34,052 bases of DNA from Okeania sp. SIO2C9 (GTDB lineage: Bacteria > Cyanobacteriota > Cyanobacteriia > Cyanobacteriales > Microcoleaceae). Within the stretch, counting starts at the first letter, position 1, and the number at the start of each line of letters is the position of its first letter. A program made the position numbers and the translations under genes. The notes beneath the pieces are model-generated. The model was not told the DNA's origin and made no database searches. It saw nothing but the letters and a program-made list of their open reading frames with translations. Location of the stretch: contig NZ_JAAHGO010000020.1 of assembly GCF_010672455.1 (NCBI RefSeq), positions 1 through 34,052 on the forward strand. The letters run 5' to 3'. This document shows positions 9,123 to 17,748 of the stretch, piece by piece.

Positions 9123-10481
9123 TTAGCGTTTCGATAGAGTTACTTTGATATCATGCTCCGACCATAAGGTAAACCTATCAACAGGAACAATCGGGTGTTG
9201 GGGCACCAATTGGAAGCTAAACTCTCTTAACAACATCACCAGAATTACTTTTACAGAGAGCAACGCCAAAGCCATTCCCGAGCAAGAGCGAGGCCCAAAT
9301 CCAAAGGGAATGTAGGCTAATTCATGGATGTTTTTGAGATTTGACTCTGAGAAACGCTCGGGATCGAATTTTTCTGGATTTGGCCAGTATTTGGGATTTT
9401 TATGAACGGAATAAATTGGGTATAATATAGTAGTTTTAGCTGGAATCACATAACCTCCGAGTTCCATATCTTGCTGTATTTCCCGAGCTGCATAGGGAGC
9501 AGGAGAGTATTTTCGCATTGATTCTTTCAAAACCATAGAAAAATAGTCTAATTTGTTGATATCGTCATAAACTAGCTCGCGATCGCTCTCAATGGCATCA
9601 TCAATTTCCTGACAAACTCTCATAGTAATATCTGGATGTTGGGACAGCAGATATAGAACCCATGATATTGTTATCCCTGTCGTATGGAAACCAGCCAAAA
9701 GCAATCCTATAACTCCCATGTGTATTTCTTCTGGAGGAACCTGATTTTCAATTAGGGCGTTTAAGATATCGTTACATTCCGGCTTTTCATTTTCGTTCCG
9801 TTCTGCTACTCTTTTCTGAATAATCTGCTCCACTGTATCATGCAAAATTGATAGAGATATATTGAGCTGTTTCTGTCTTTCTTCAAGGGACAATACACAG
9901 GGCAATTGGTATTGCTCGTTAATAAACTCAGTTAAAACATTTTTAAATGACTCAGTCAACCGAGTCCGCTCGGTCGCAGTTAATTGATAACCAAAAGCTA
10001 CACTTGCAATAATATTCAGCGTCTGTTTTGTTAAATCTTTCTGTAATTCAACGATTGTTTGTTCTTGGGCAGCCAGAGACCACTTTTGAATCAGCAATTT
10101 TGTTTGGCTGATAATTGTGTTAAAACTTGATTTTAACACAACATCATGCCCTAATGCAGGAATAATAATTTTGCGTCTTTCTTTAGCTTTTTCCGCCGGA
10201 ATAACCTGCCAATTATCTGGTCCGAGCAAAGGTTCTAAAAACTTAAATAATTCTTTAGGCCGATCCCCAACCTTCTGGGTTTTTTTCAGGATTTCTGGAT
10301 CGTTAATTGAAACAACTAAAGTTGAATCTGAAAGCCAAAACCTAGCAACATCCCCATAAGTTTCATGCAACAGTAGCTGAAAATTGTGCAATCCACCAGC
10401 CCGCGCAATATCGTTTAGGTTATGCTGTTCCGAAGGATGTTCCGGTGGCCCTGGTATTAAATTGCCTACTTTTTTTGACAT
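9123..10481 (-). CDS. Cytochrome P450, NRPS tailoring oxygenase
   Basis: A 452-residue soluble bacterial-type P450, probably hydroxylating the peptide or an amino acid precursor of the flanking NRPS pathway. Numbering from the ATG at 10481, the marks are the I-helix AGFHTT (263-268, oxygen activation), the K-helix ExxR (Glu320/Arg323), FDPERF, and the heme loop FGFGPRSCSG with the thiolate Cys400. No membrane anchor is seen. A longer reading starts at a TTG at 10508, but its extra nine codons lie inside an IS200/IS605-like right-end hairpin, so I prefer the ATG. No well-spaced ribosome site is seen: GGGAG sits only 1 base before the ATG. It lies between the two NRPS genes on the same strand, as tailoring P450s often do. 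The substrate cannot be read from sequence. Confidence 0.93.
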   Translation of the reverse strand: MSKKVGNLIPGPPEHPSEQHNLNDIARAGGLHNFQLLLHETYGDVARFWLSDSTLVVSINDPEILKKTQKVGDRPKELFKFLEPLLGPDNWQVIPAEKAKERRKIIIPALGHDVVLKSSFNTIISQTKLLIQKWSLAAQEQTIVELQKDLTKQTLNIIASVAFGYQLTATERTRLTESFKNVLTEFINEQYQLPCVLSLEERQKQLNISLSILHDTVEQIIQKRVAERNENEKPECNDILNALIENQVPPEEIHMGVIGLLLAGFHTTGITISWVLYLLSQHPDITMRVCQEIDDAIESDRELVYDDINKLDYFSMVLKESMRKYSPAPYAAREIQQDMELGGYVIPAKTTILYPIYSVHKNPKYWPNPEKFDPERFSESNLKNIHELAYIPFGFGPRSCSGMALALLSVKVILVMLLREFSFQLVPQHPIVPVDRFTLWSEHDIKVTLSKR

Positions 10482-10715
10482 ACTCCCGACGTTGCCCTTA
10501 CGGGACAACGCGGGATTCTTCAGTCTGGGAAACCCTGACCGCTGTTTAGACAGAGGTGATGTCCTCCCCCTGTGTTGGACCTTACAATAACAAAATGTAC
10601 CTAGCTTGTCAAGGGCATATGAACGTTTAGCTTATGAAGGTATCCGAATCTTGGCCCTGGCTTGACCATACGACGCTAAAGGTGCGGGAGAGCGCGGGAC
10701 TTCCCGCCAGGGAAG
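10482..10715 (-). mobile_element. IS200/IS605-like remnant upstream of P450
   Basis: Reading on the minus strand, the segment next to the P450 ATG is GAAGAATCCCGCGTTG, a TCCCGTAAGGG core, then CAACGTCGGGAGTATGTCAA. This imperfect stem-loop resembles right ends of cyanobacterial IS200/IS605 (tnpB-type) elements. A second small hairpin, GCGGGA-AG-TCCCGC (about 10691-10704), could be the left end. The reading TEESRVV just before the hairpin looks like a degraded TnpB tail. No transposase remains, so this would be a deletion derivative of about 235 bp. The family assignment is from memory of such ends. Confidence 0.5.
10584..10612 (-). promoter_or_regulatory. Sigma70-type promoter in the IS remnant, facing P450
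   Basis: On the minus strand a perfect -35 box TTGACA (10612-10607) is separated by exactly 17 bases from a -10 box TATTGT (10589-10584, 4 of 6 to consensus). Transcription would start near 10577, about 95 bases before the P450 ATG. If active, it would express P450, and possibly NRPS1, independently of NRPS2. Confidence 0.5.
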
Positions 10716-10815
10716 TTAAATAATTATTGTCCATCATTAATGTCTCCTGTTTGTGTTACTTGTGAATCTTGTGAATATTTACTGAAAAAACTTATCGCTG
10801 AAAATTAAGGTGATT

Positions 10816-13800
10816 TTACGAATTTTCGTTCATCTCAGCTAGCATGGCAGCCACTTCTTCGGGAGATAGCCGATCAATTGCTTGGAAAGTCCTGGCAATT
10901 TCATCAATGACTTCCTGACCTCCTCCACTTTCTGCCATTGCTTCCACCAGTCCACATACTGTGGGATTTTGAAACAGTTTCATTAGAGGAAATTCAAAAT
11001 CAAAAACTTGGCGAAGTTGACTGAAAATCCCTGTCGCATTCAGAGAATTTCCTCCCAAAGTGAAGAAGTTATCGTTGATACCTATTTTCTCAACACCAAG
11101 TACCTCAGACCACATTTGAGCCACCACTTCCTCGGCGGGGGATCGCGGTGCAACAAAAGCATTACTCAGTTCTGATCGGGTGAACTCGGGGATCGGGAGA
11201 GCCTTTCGGTCTACTTTTCCATTCGGATTCAACGGCAGGGCATCAAGGAGTACAAAAGCAGCCGGAATCATATAATCTGGCAAGTGTTTATAGATAAAAT
11301 GCCGTAGTGAGCTATCGGTAACGGTTTGCTCTTGGTAGGGAACGACGTAGGCAATTAGACGTTTTTCGTCAGCTTTTTCCCCTTGCACAATTGCGATCGC
11401 TTGACTGACCAGGGGATGTTTGCTCAAAACGGCTTCAATTTCTCCGAGTTCGACCCGGAAACCCCGAATTTTAACTTGATGGTCGATCCGTCCTAAAAAT
11501 TCGATATTCCCATCTGGTAGATAACGAGTTAAATCCCCTGTTTTGTAGAGACGAGCATCTGATAATTTGCTAAATGGATCGGGGATAAATTTTTTGGCGG
11601 TCAGATCCGGACGTCCTAAATAGCATCGAGCCAAGTTAGCACCGCCAATATAAAGTTCGCCGTGGACACCTACTGGTACAGGGGTCAGGTTGGGGTCGAG
11701 GATATACATTTGGGTATTAGCAATGGGTTTGCCTAGGGGTGGATAAAAAGACCAAACCTCTGGTTTTCCAGTAAAAGTAAAAGCCGTAACCACATGGGTT
11801 TCTGACGGGCCATAATGATTATGCAAAGAGCATCCTTTCAGACGCTTAAATAGTTCCACGATCGGTTGAGTGACTTGCAACTGTTCGCCAGTTGTAATAA
11901 TTTCCTTGAGGTTTTGAAACAGATGCTCTTGCTGTCTGTATCTCTCAGCCCACTGCTGCAAGACCACAACGGGTAATATTACTTTCTGGATGGGATTATC
12001 AGCAACAAAATAAAGTAATTTATCGAGATCCTTACGCAAACTCTCGGAAATTAAATATAGGGTTCCACCGGAAGACCAGGCAGCAAATATTTCGTGAAAA
12101 CTTGCATCAAAACTTAGGGAGGCGAACTGGAGAACTCCAACTCCTTGAAGTAAAGTATCCAAATGCCACTGGATCAGATTGCTCAATGCTCCATGAGACA
12201 AAGCGGTGCCTTTGGGGCGACCCGTTGAACCGGAAGTATAGATGACATACAGCAGATTTTCTGCCTGCACTTGAGTTTGTGGATTAATGTCCGGTTGTTG
12301 AGCAATTTCTTGCCACTGGGAGTCTAGGTAAACGATTTGAGCCTTGAGGTCATCAAATATGGTTTGTAATCGTTTTTGCGTCAAAATTACCGGCGCTTGA
12401 GTATCTTCAATCATGTAAACCAACCGCTCTTGAGGATAGGTTGGATCTAGCGGAACATAAGCCCCACCAGCTTTAAGAATGCCCAATACTCCCACAACCA
12501 TCTCCAGGGAACGTTCCACACATATTCCTACCAAAACTTCTGGTCCGACTCCCTTCAATTGCAAATAATGTGCTAATTGATTCGCCCGACAATTTAAATC
12601 ATGATAGGTTAATTGCTCCGACTCTAACACCACCGCCACTGCATCCGGTGTTTTTTCTACCTGCTCTTCAAACAACTGATGAATACACTTATCCTTTGGA
12701 TAGTCAACAGTCGTATTATTCCACTCAATTAATAACTGATGACGTTCTGATTCACTCAACAACGGCAATTTAAAAATCGGCGTTTCTGGATTAGCAACAA
12801 TTCCCTCTAACAACGTCAGATAATGCCTCGCCATCCGCTCTATAGTTTCAGATTTAAATAAATCACCATTATAATTCCATCGAACATTTAACTCATTACC
12901 CACTTCAATCATTTCTACACAGAGGTCATAAGGAGTGCCATGTTGTTGTTCCAACAAATAAGGTTCAATTTGAAGTAATCCCTCTTGAAACTCTGTCTCA
13001 TACCATCCTAATTTTCGCCAATTAAACATCACAGAAGAAACCAGACCATGACGGAAATTACTTTTGAGTTTCAACTCCTTGACTAATTGACTCCAGGGAT
13101 AATTATAAGCTTCATGTTTCAGCGCTTCATCAACCGTCTGAGCGACTTGCATCAGCAAGTCTTTAAAAGTCGTATTACCCTCTAAATTCCCTCGCACAAC
13201 AACTAAACTTGCCAAATTGCCCGCTACATCTTTAAACTCTTTTTTACCCCCTCGATTTTCTGTGGGAATATTCACAATAATATCTTCCTGATTTGTGTAG
13301 CGATATAACAGCACATAAAAGGCACTCAAGGCAATTTTTAACAGATTAATACTATCACATTGTAGTTGTTTTAGACGAGATATCAATTCTTCATTAAGCT
13401 TAAATTCATAAGATTCAAACTGATAAGTCACCACACTGGGGCGTGGTAGATCGGTTGGTAAATCTAAAATTTGCAACTCACCCGCTAATTGTTTTTCCCA
13501 ATATTGCCAAAGTTTTTCTCCCCTTGGTGAGTTCAGCATTTGTGATTCCCAATTGACAAAATCGGTATAAGCTAAAGGTTCTTTAACTGGAATACCCGCA
13601 TATAATTGTTGGAATTCTTTGAAAAATAAATCTTTGCTAAAACTATCACTAGCAATCTGGTGAATCGTAAACATTTGAACCCATTCTGTTGCGGAACGCT
13701 GAAACAAATATAATCGGATAATGGGGTCTTTTTCTAAATCATAGATAACATCTACACAGGCTAAAATTTCTGGCTTTAAGCGTTCTTCACTCCAATTTTT

Positions 13801-14103
13801 AGCATCAATCACCTGCATGGGAACATTCATCGTCGGATGAATAATTTGCACAGGTTCGCCCTCTTTGTCCGTTCCATAAGTGGTTCGTAAAATAGCATGG
13901 CGTTCTACGATTTTTTGCCATGTTGCTTTCCAGGTTTCTATGTCTAATGGTGAATTAATTTTTACTGCATTATACTCGTTGTAAATGATATTTTCAGGGG
14001 CAATTTGGTGAATAAACCATAACCCTTTCTGCCCCTCTGACATAGGATAAATATAACTAATTTCTGAATTATTAATTAAATCTTTTTTTTTGAACATAAT
14101 CAT
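10816..14103 (-). CDS. NRPS2: single-module nonribosomal peptide synthetase, C*-A-PCP
   Basis: A protein of about 1095 residues and the probable first module, since it lies first in transcription order and lacks a TE. The C domain begins at MSEGQKGLWF. Its HHxxxDG motif reads HQIASDS, so the second, catalytic His is Gln and Gly is Ser; condensation activity is doubtful. The A domain is complete (YTSGSTGRPKG, FDASFHEIF, NHYGPSETHVV, YKTGDL, NGKVDRK) with pocket code DAHIITHVVK, which I cannot assign. The PCP has LGGNSL with the carrier Ser. The tail LSPEEVAAMLAEM may be a docking helix for NRPS1. The frame is open back to a GTG at 14217. I chose ATG 14103 (or 14097) because similarity to the fossil copy at 14651-14761 starts about there; no clear ribosome site exists for any start. 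A 308-bp gap separates it from P450. Confidence 0.93.
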   Translation of the reverse strand: MIMFKKKDLINNSEISYIYPMSEGQKGLWFIHQIAPENIIYNEYNAVKINSPLDIETWKATWQKIVERHAILRTTYGTDKEGEPVQIIHPTMNVPMQVIDAKNWSEERLKPEILACVDVIYDLEKDPIIRLYLFQRSATEWVQMFTIHQIASDSFSKDLFFKEFQQLYAGIPVKEPLAYTDFVNWESQMLNSPRGEKLWQYWEKQLAGELQILDLPTDLPRPSVVTYQFESYEFKLNEELISRLKQLQCDSINLLKIALSAFYVLLYRYTNQEDIIVNIPTENRGGKKEFKDVAGNLASLVVVRGNLEGNTTFKDLLMQVAQTVDEALKHEAYNYPWSQLVKELKLKSNFRHGLVSSVMFNWRKLGWYETEFQEGLLQIEPYLLEQQHGTPYDLCVEMIEVGNELNVRWNYNGDLFKSETIERMARHYLTLLEGIVANPETPIFKLPLLSESERHQLLIEWNNTTVDYPKDKCIHQLFEEQVEKTPDAVAVVLESEQLTYHDLNCRANQLAHYLQLKGVGPEVLVGICVERSLEMVVGVLGILKAGGAYVPLDPTYPQERLVYMIEDTQAPVILTQKRLQTIFDDLKAQIVYLDSQWQEIAQQPDINPQTQVQAENLLYVIYTSGSTGRPKGTALSHGALSNLIQWHLDTLLQGVGVLQFASLSFDASFHEIFAAWSSGGTLYLISESLRKDLDKLLYFVADNPIQKVILPVVVLQQWAERYRQQEHLFQNLKEIITTGEQLQVTQPIVELFKRLKGCSLHNHYGPSETHVVTAFTFTGKPEVWSFYPPLGKPIANTQMYILDPNLTPVPVGVHGELYIGGANLARCYLGRPDLTAKKFIPDPFSKLSDARLYKTGDLTRYLPDGNIEFLGRIDHQVKIRGFRVELGEIEAVLSKHPLVSQAIAIVQGEKADEKRLIAYVVPYQEQTVTDSSLRHFIYKHLPDYMIPAAFVLLDALPLNPNGKVDRKALPIPEFTRSELSNAFVAPRSPAEEVVAQMWSEVLGVEKIGINDNFFTLGGNSLNATGIFSQLRQVFDFEFPLMKLFQNPTVCGLVEAMAESGGGQEVIDEIARTFQAIDRLSPEEVAAMLAEMNENS

Positions 14104-14363
14104 TCTGGTATTTTGGCACTCAGAAGTCAGGATATCGAGAAATAGAATAGGGGTAAAAGGTAGAAAAATGCCCCCATATTCACCATCTCCCAATATTTTA
14201 TAGCAATGAATGCTCACATATTTACATACTATTATTGTCTTTAAATGTAGTAAAAAGCTCTACATAGTAAGTATCTAATACAAACCCGTTTCTATACTTA
14301 CCAGATTTAATTTCATTCGTTTTTATTGCTGAAAGCTGACCGCTAATAGCTGAATGCTTACTT

Positions 14364-14435
14364 ATTAAACCACAGTAGGGACGTCCCATGAAACGTCCCT
14401 ACAAGGCTATCATTTTTTTAATGTGGCTCATTGAC
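14364..14435 (+). repeat. Palindrome-bearing dispersed repeat, copy B
   Basis: AAACCACA, then GTAGGGACGTCCCATGAAACGTCCCTAC (given here as two arms, GTAGGGACGTCCCA and TGAAACGTCCCTAC), then ATGTGGCTCATT. It is the inverted partner of 8885-8960, with a slightly decayed palindrome. It sits directly upstream of the NRPS2 coding region. Confidence 0.85.
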
Positions 14436-14436
14436 C

Positions 14437-14761
14437 CTGGAGTTTAGACTAAATAGTTGAAGATATAATCAATAAAAAGATTGGAAAAATATGATGCACG
14501 GCTAAGTAAAGCCGATAATCTGTTTCTCCAAGCTGAATCAGGGATCGGAACTGGAGCTTAGACTAAATAGTTGAAAATATAATCAAGAAAAAGATGGAAA
14601 AATATGATGCACGGCTAAGTAAAGCCGATAATCTGTTTCTCCAAGCTGAATCAGATAGGGGCAATTTGGTGGATAAACCATAACCATTTTTGCCCCTCTG
14701 ACATAGAATAAACAGAATTGATTTCTGGATTATAGATTAAATCATTAGTTTTTTTTGTCAA
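14437..14761 (-). pseudogene. Fossil NRPS condensation domain with duplicated HH segment
   Basis: On the minus strand, 14761-14651 reads LTKKTNDLIYNPEINSVYS followed by MSEGQKWLWFIHQIAP and a stop. This parallels the NRPS2 N-terminus (MFKKKDLINNSEISYIYP, MSEGQKGLWFIHQIAP). The next 104 bases (14654-14551) read LIQLGETDYRLYLAVHHIF, the region around a C-domain HHxxxDG motif, then break. That block is repeated almost identically at 14541-14437. The middle of the domain is deleted and stops occur in all copies. The fossil keeps HH where the live NRPS2 has HQ, so it derives from a C domain with intact catalytic residues. Confidence 0.8.
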
Positions 14762-14950
14762 GATAATTTATTATTTTATTACTAAATCCGGTTATTAAAG
14801 GATGCTTGCCCCATCCCCAAATTCTATGTAAAGCAAGACTTAAACAAACATCCAGAGGAAGGAGATGAATAGTGGAGCTACAAAAAATTGTCAATTATAT
14901 CTAACTGGAGTCTCAGTTGCAGTATTGTTTAATTACTATCCATAATTCTT

Positions 14951-16660
14951 CTATTTCCGTGTTCCCTCTAAACAATCATTTTCTAGTTGTATAGGCGCAT
15001 TTCTCCAGAGTTGTTCTAGTCTATTAGCTGGCATCGTTAAGTACAAAACATCACCAGAATTAAGGGTCGCATTTAGCAATTCCCAACCATGAATTTCTTT
15101 ACCGTTGCTTTCTATATACAAAGGTACAAAATCAGCACTACTAGCTGCTTTTTGAACAATTTTACCACAAAAAGGATGTCCCGGTGTAATTAAGGTGGCT
15201 AACGCTACCCACAAACTATCTGCTGTAATTCCATTACCAAGAATTCTACCGCCGATAGCTGCTGCTGCAAAAGCAGGAGAAGCTAATTCTGTTGGGCTAA
15301 GTACAGACTCAAACTCAAAAACCTGTTGCACCATTAGAGCTAAGTGCGGGTCTTGACTTCTCACCACAACTGGCATTTTCGGAACAAGTCCTTTGGCACT
15401 CAGAGCAATTTCTAAATTAACAATATCATTACCAGTTACGGCTAAAAGTGCTTCAGCTTTTTCAATATTGGCAACTTCTAGAGTAGTAGATAAACTTGCA
15501 TCTCCCTCAATTACAGGAATTTTCATAGACCTGGCAGTACTGAGAAATCGACAGCTAGGGTTACGCTCTACCACTACTACTTCATAACCACTATTAATCA
15601 GTTGCTGGGCAATATGTAAACCTATGCCACCAAACCCACAGATAATATAATGCTGTTTTAGTGGTATGCGGGCAGCATCCCAATACTCTTGGAAGCGAGT
15701 ACCTAATACAAAATCATTCAGGAGCGCATAACAAATACCAACGATCGCCGTTCCTACAAGCATCATTATCGAAGTAAATACTTTGATGCTGCCTGGTGCT
15801 TGTTCGGCTATTTTTTCATTTCCCCCTGCTCCTGTAATCATCCCAACTGTAAAATAGAGAGAATCAACAAAGCTGTTATTCAGATTTATACTAATATAAG
15901 TAATAGTGCAGAATAACACAGTTACTAAAAGAGCTAAGTTGAGAATTACTGCTGATTTACTGTGTCGCTGAAATTGCCTGAGTCTGCTAAATACCTTGAA
16001 TAAGTAATAAACTAAATTTTGTCTGCGAGTTCGCACCTTTGGTTTGCTAGAAATAATCAGACGATCTCCTACCCGTAACTCCCGCTCTTCTACTACTGCA
16101 GAGACTAAATCTATTGGATTTGCCACTGGTATATAGTAGATCAACATTAGAGAGCGATCGTCCCACAAAGAACTCAGTTTACGACCTTTCCAAGGATGAT
16201 TATGGCCGATTAATTCTTCTCGCATTGGCCAGGTCTGATTGTATATGTGTAGCTGGCCAATAGCATGATTTCCTAAAGCTGCAAAAGCAAACACTGGAGC
16301 TGCTAAAGCTGACACACTCATTGTTGTATGATCGGTTAGAGTGTGATCTAGGCGATCGCCCAAACTTGTATTAAATAGGCGATTGATAATCCGAATTTTT
16401 GGATTGAGAATTCTTGCTAACATTAAGACGGCCAAATTAACAGACTCATCTTTCCCTGCTAAAACCAGAGTATGAGCGCTTTGAATGCCTGCTGCTAATA
16501 ATGTAGATGCTGAACGAAAGTTGCCGACAATAATCTCTGTACCCTCTCCACGGAGTGGGCGATCACTTATACCTACAACTGTTGCACCCTGCTGTCTTAA
16601 TAGACGAAATATTTTGTAGCCGGTACGACCCAAGCCACAGACTATTATTCTAGGTTTCAT
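14951..16660 (-). CDS. Double-RCK (TrkA-N) ion-channel-like membrane protein
   Basis: A 569-residue inner-membrane protein with the layout RCK-membrane-RCK. The first nucleotide-binding Rossmann fold starts at once (GLGRTG, 9-14) and runs to about 115. A TrkA-C-like stretch follows (about 145-205). Two hydrophobic helices (about 237-258 and 293-315) flank a pore-loop-like segment, YFTVGMITGAGG (269-280). A second Rossmann fold (CGFGGIGLHI, 341-350) and another C-terminal part complete it. The pore segment keeps TVG but not the TVGYGD potassium filter, so ion selectivity is uncertain. RCK domains usually gate channels in response to nucleotides or ions. It is a monocistronic gene between the NRPS locus and thiL, starting with ATG at 16660 with weak ribosome-site support. 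Confidence 0.88.
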   Translation of the reverse strand: MKPRIIVCGLGRTGYKIFRLLRQQGATVVGISDRPLRGEGTEIIVGNFRSASTLLAAGIQSAHTLVLAGKDESVNLAVLMLARILNPKIRIINRLFNTSLGDRLDHTLTDHTTMSVSALAAPVFAFAALGNHAIGQLHIYNQTWPMREELIGHNHPWKGRKLSSLWDDRSLMLIYYIPVANPIDLVSAVVEERELRVGDRLIISSKPKVRTRRQNLVYYLFKVFSRLRQFQRHSKSAVILNLALLVTVLFCTITYISINLNNSFVDSLYFTVGMITGAGGNEKIAEQAPGSIKVFTSIMMLVGTAIVGICYALLNDFVLGTRFQEYWDAARIPLKQHYIICGFGGIGLHIAQQLINSGYEVVVVERNPSCRFLSTARSMKIPVIEGDASLSTTLEVANIEKAEALLAVTGNDIVNLEIALSAKGLVPKMPVVVRSQDPHLALMVQQVFEFESVLSPTELASPAFAAAAIGGRILGNGITADSLWVALATLITPGHPFCGKIVQKAASSADFVPLYIESNGKEIHGWELLNATLNSGDVLYLTMPANRLEQLWRNAPIQLENDCLEGTRK

Positions 16661-17064
16661 TAGACCGGGAAAGTTATTAAAGTAATGTTAAGAAGTCATC
16701 TTTTAGTTTTTCCTATAAACTATCATTGGTTATTTGTACTAAAAAAAATGTAACTTACAACACTGTTTCTTTGCTAATATTGATCTTTAGTTTTTATCAA
16801 TAGTCATTCTCTTGATTGATTTTTATTAATTATTTGACACAAAAATTAATGTTTTGAAATTTTGATAAATAATTCAATTTTGACTATATTTTTAGTTAGT
16901 TACACAAATCATTTTAAATACAGCTATTTTTCAAACTAATCAATCTTATTAATGATTCATTCTCTAATAAAAAAAACTCTACTAAACTCAGTAATATCAT
17001 TACTGGCTAATCCTAAATATGTAAGGATATTAATTAGGGTTTGCGCTTCACTAGTCTTTTTTAA

Positions 17065-17118
17065 GGAGTAGGGGAGTAGGGGAGTAGGAGAGCGGGGGAG
17101 TAGGGGAGTAGGGGAGTA
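17065..17118. repeat. 8-bp tandem repeat, unit GGGGAGTA
   Basis: Six or seven copies of GGGGAGTA with one degenerate unit (GGAGAGCG, 17087-17094). The plus strand has regularly spaced G4 tracts, a G-quadruplex-like pattern. Its reverse complement resembles the octamers at 3-234 in composition. Confidence 0.93.
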
Positions 17119-17124
17119 ATTTTT

Positions 17125-17262
17125 GGGCTACTCTCCTGCCCAAAATGCGCTCCATGCATGAGCATAAAGCAGCTCAAAACTAGGTACTTTTTCCAGAAGC
17201 TCAAAAGGCACTTACCTTTATCTATAAATGCTTTGAGATTTAATCAGCAGAGCAATAATTAG
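17125..17262 (-). repeat. Dispersed repeat pair, copy 1
   Basis: The reverse complement matches 25785-25915 in two blocks: TTATTGCTCTGCTGATTAAA with AAAGCATTTATA, and ATGCTCATGCATGGAGCG. The two copies lie in opposite orientation 8.6 kb apart. No coding potential is seen. Confidence 0.8.
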
Positions 17263-17547
17263 TAAATCCTTTTCATAGTTAGAAGGTAAGCGGTAAAAAT
17301 TATGACTCATTTACCACTAACAATTACTGATGATTTAAAGAATAAGACCGCAGATAATTAGATAATTACTAAATACATAATATAGCTAAAAACAAAGTAT
17401 TTTTTGAACGGTAATTATCCAAGCATGATATAATGTTAAATGGAGTTGAATACTTATTAAATTGGGAGTAGGAGAGATTGAATATTGAAGTAATTATAGA
17501 ATTATAAATATATTAGAACTTACCCATGAACGCTATTGATACGGTGT

Positions 17548-17608
17548 GTTTTGCTGTCGCATAACTCAGTTAACGCTCCGCGACATGTTTGCAGAGCATG
17601 ACCATAGG
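17548..17608 (+). repeat. REP-like dispersed repeat, copy 1
   Basis: TTTTGCTGTCGCATAACTC, GTTAACGCTCCGCGACATG and TTTGCAGAGCATGAC match, in reverse orientation, 30649-30706. The segment is palindrome-rich (CGCGACATG against CATGTCGCG between copies). Confidence 0.8.
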
Positions 17609-17748
17609 AAAAAGTGGTAGCGTAACGCACAAAACTCTACATATATTGTCAGTATAAACACAAATAATTAATAAATTTGAGACTTTCAAAAGTAATTAGA
17701 GATGTCGGTTTGAGTTGGAAATATAACTGTAGTATAGTATAGATTGCC

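Larger units (their letters stand above)
10482..10815. other. Spacer between P450 and NRPS2
   Basis: About 330 bases with no gene. It contains the IS200/IS605-like remnant and the promoter described separately. Positions 10716-10815 show only AT-rich sequence. Confidence 0.7.
14218..14950. other. Spacer upstream of NRPS2
   Basis: No intact gene. It contains the second copy of the palindrome element (14364-14435) and a decayed NRPS condensation-domain fossil with an internal tandem duplication (14437-14761). Positions 14762-14950 are AT-rich with nothing recognised. The NRPS operon promoter should lie in the first part, but I cannot pick boxes with confidence. Confidence 0.7.
16661..17748. 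other. Divergent spacer between the channel gene and thiL
   Basis: About 1.09 kb without a gene. It should hold both divergent promoters, which I could not define. Contents: a TTAATTAGGGTTTGC element (17030-17045), an octamer array (17065-17118), a dispersed repeat paired with 25785-25915 (about 17125-17262), and a REP-like block (about 17548-17608) paired with about 30649-30706. Confidence 0.7.

Noticed and set aside
10482-10508. TTG start of P450 at 10508
   Set aside because: The extra nine codons lie within the IS-like hairpin, and the ATG at 10481 gives a normal P450 N-terminus.
10384-10590. Plus-strand frame opposite the P450 start
   Set aside because: Antisense shadow of P450 and the IS-like remnant with no homology pattern.
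14104-14217. GTG start of NRPS2 at 14217
   Set aside because: The added 38 residues have no C-domain character, and similarity to the upstream fossil begins near the ATGs at 14103/14097.
17640-17748. TPP riboswitch before thiL
   Set aside because: No CTGAGA / ACCTGA-type conserved elements seen upstream of the start.
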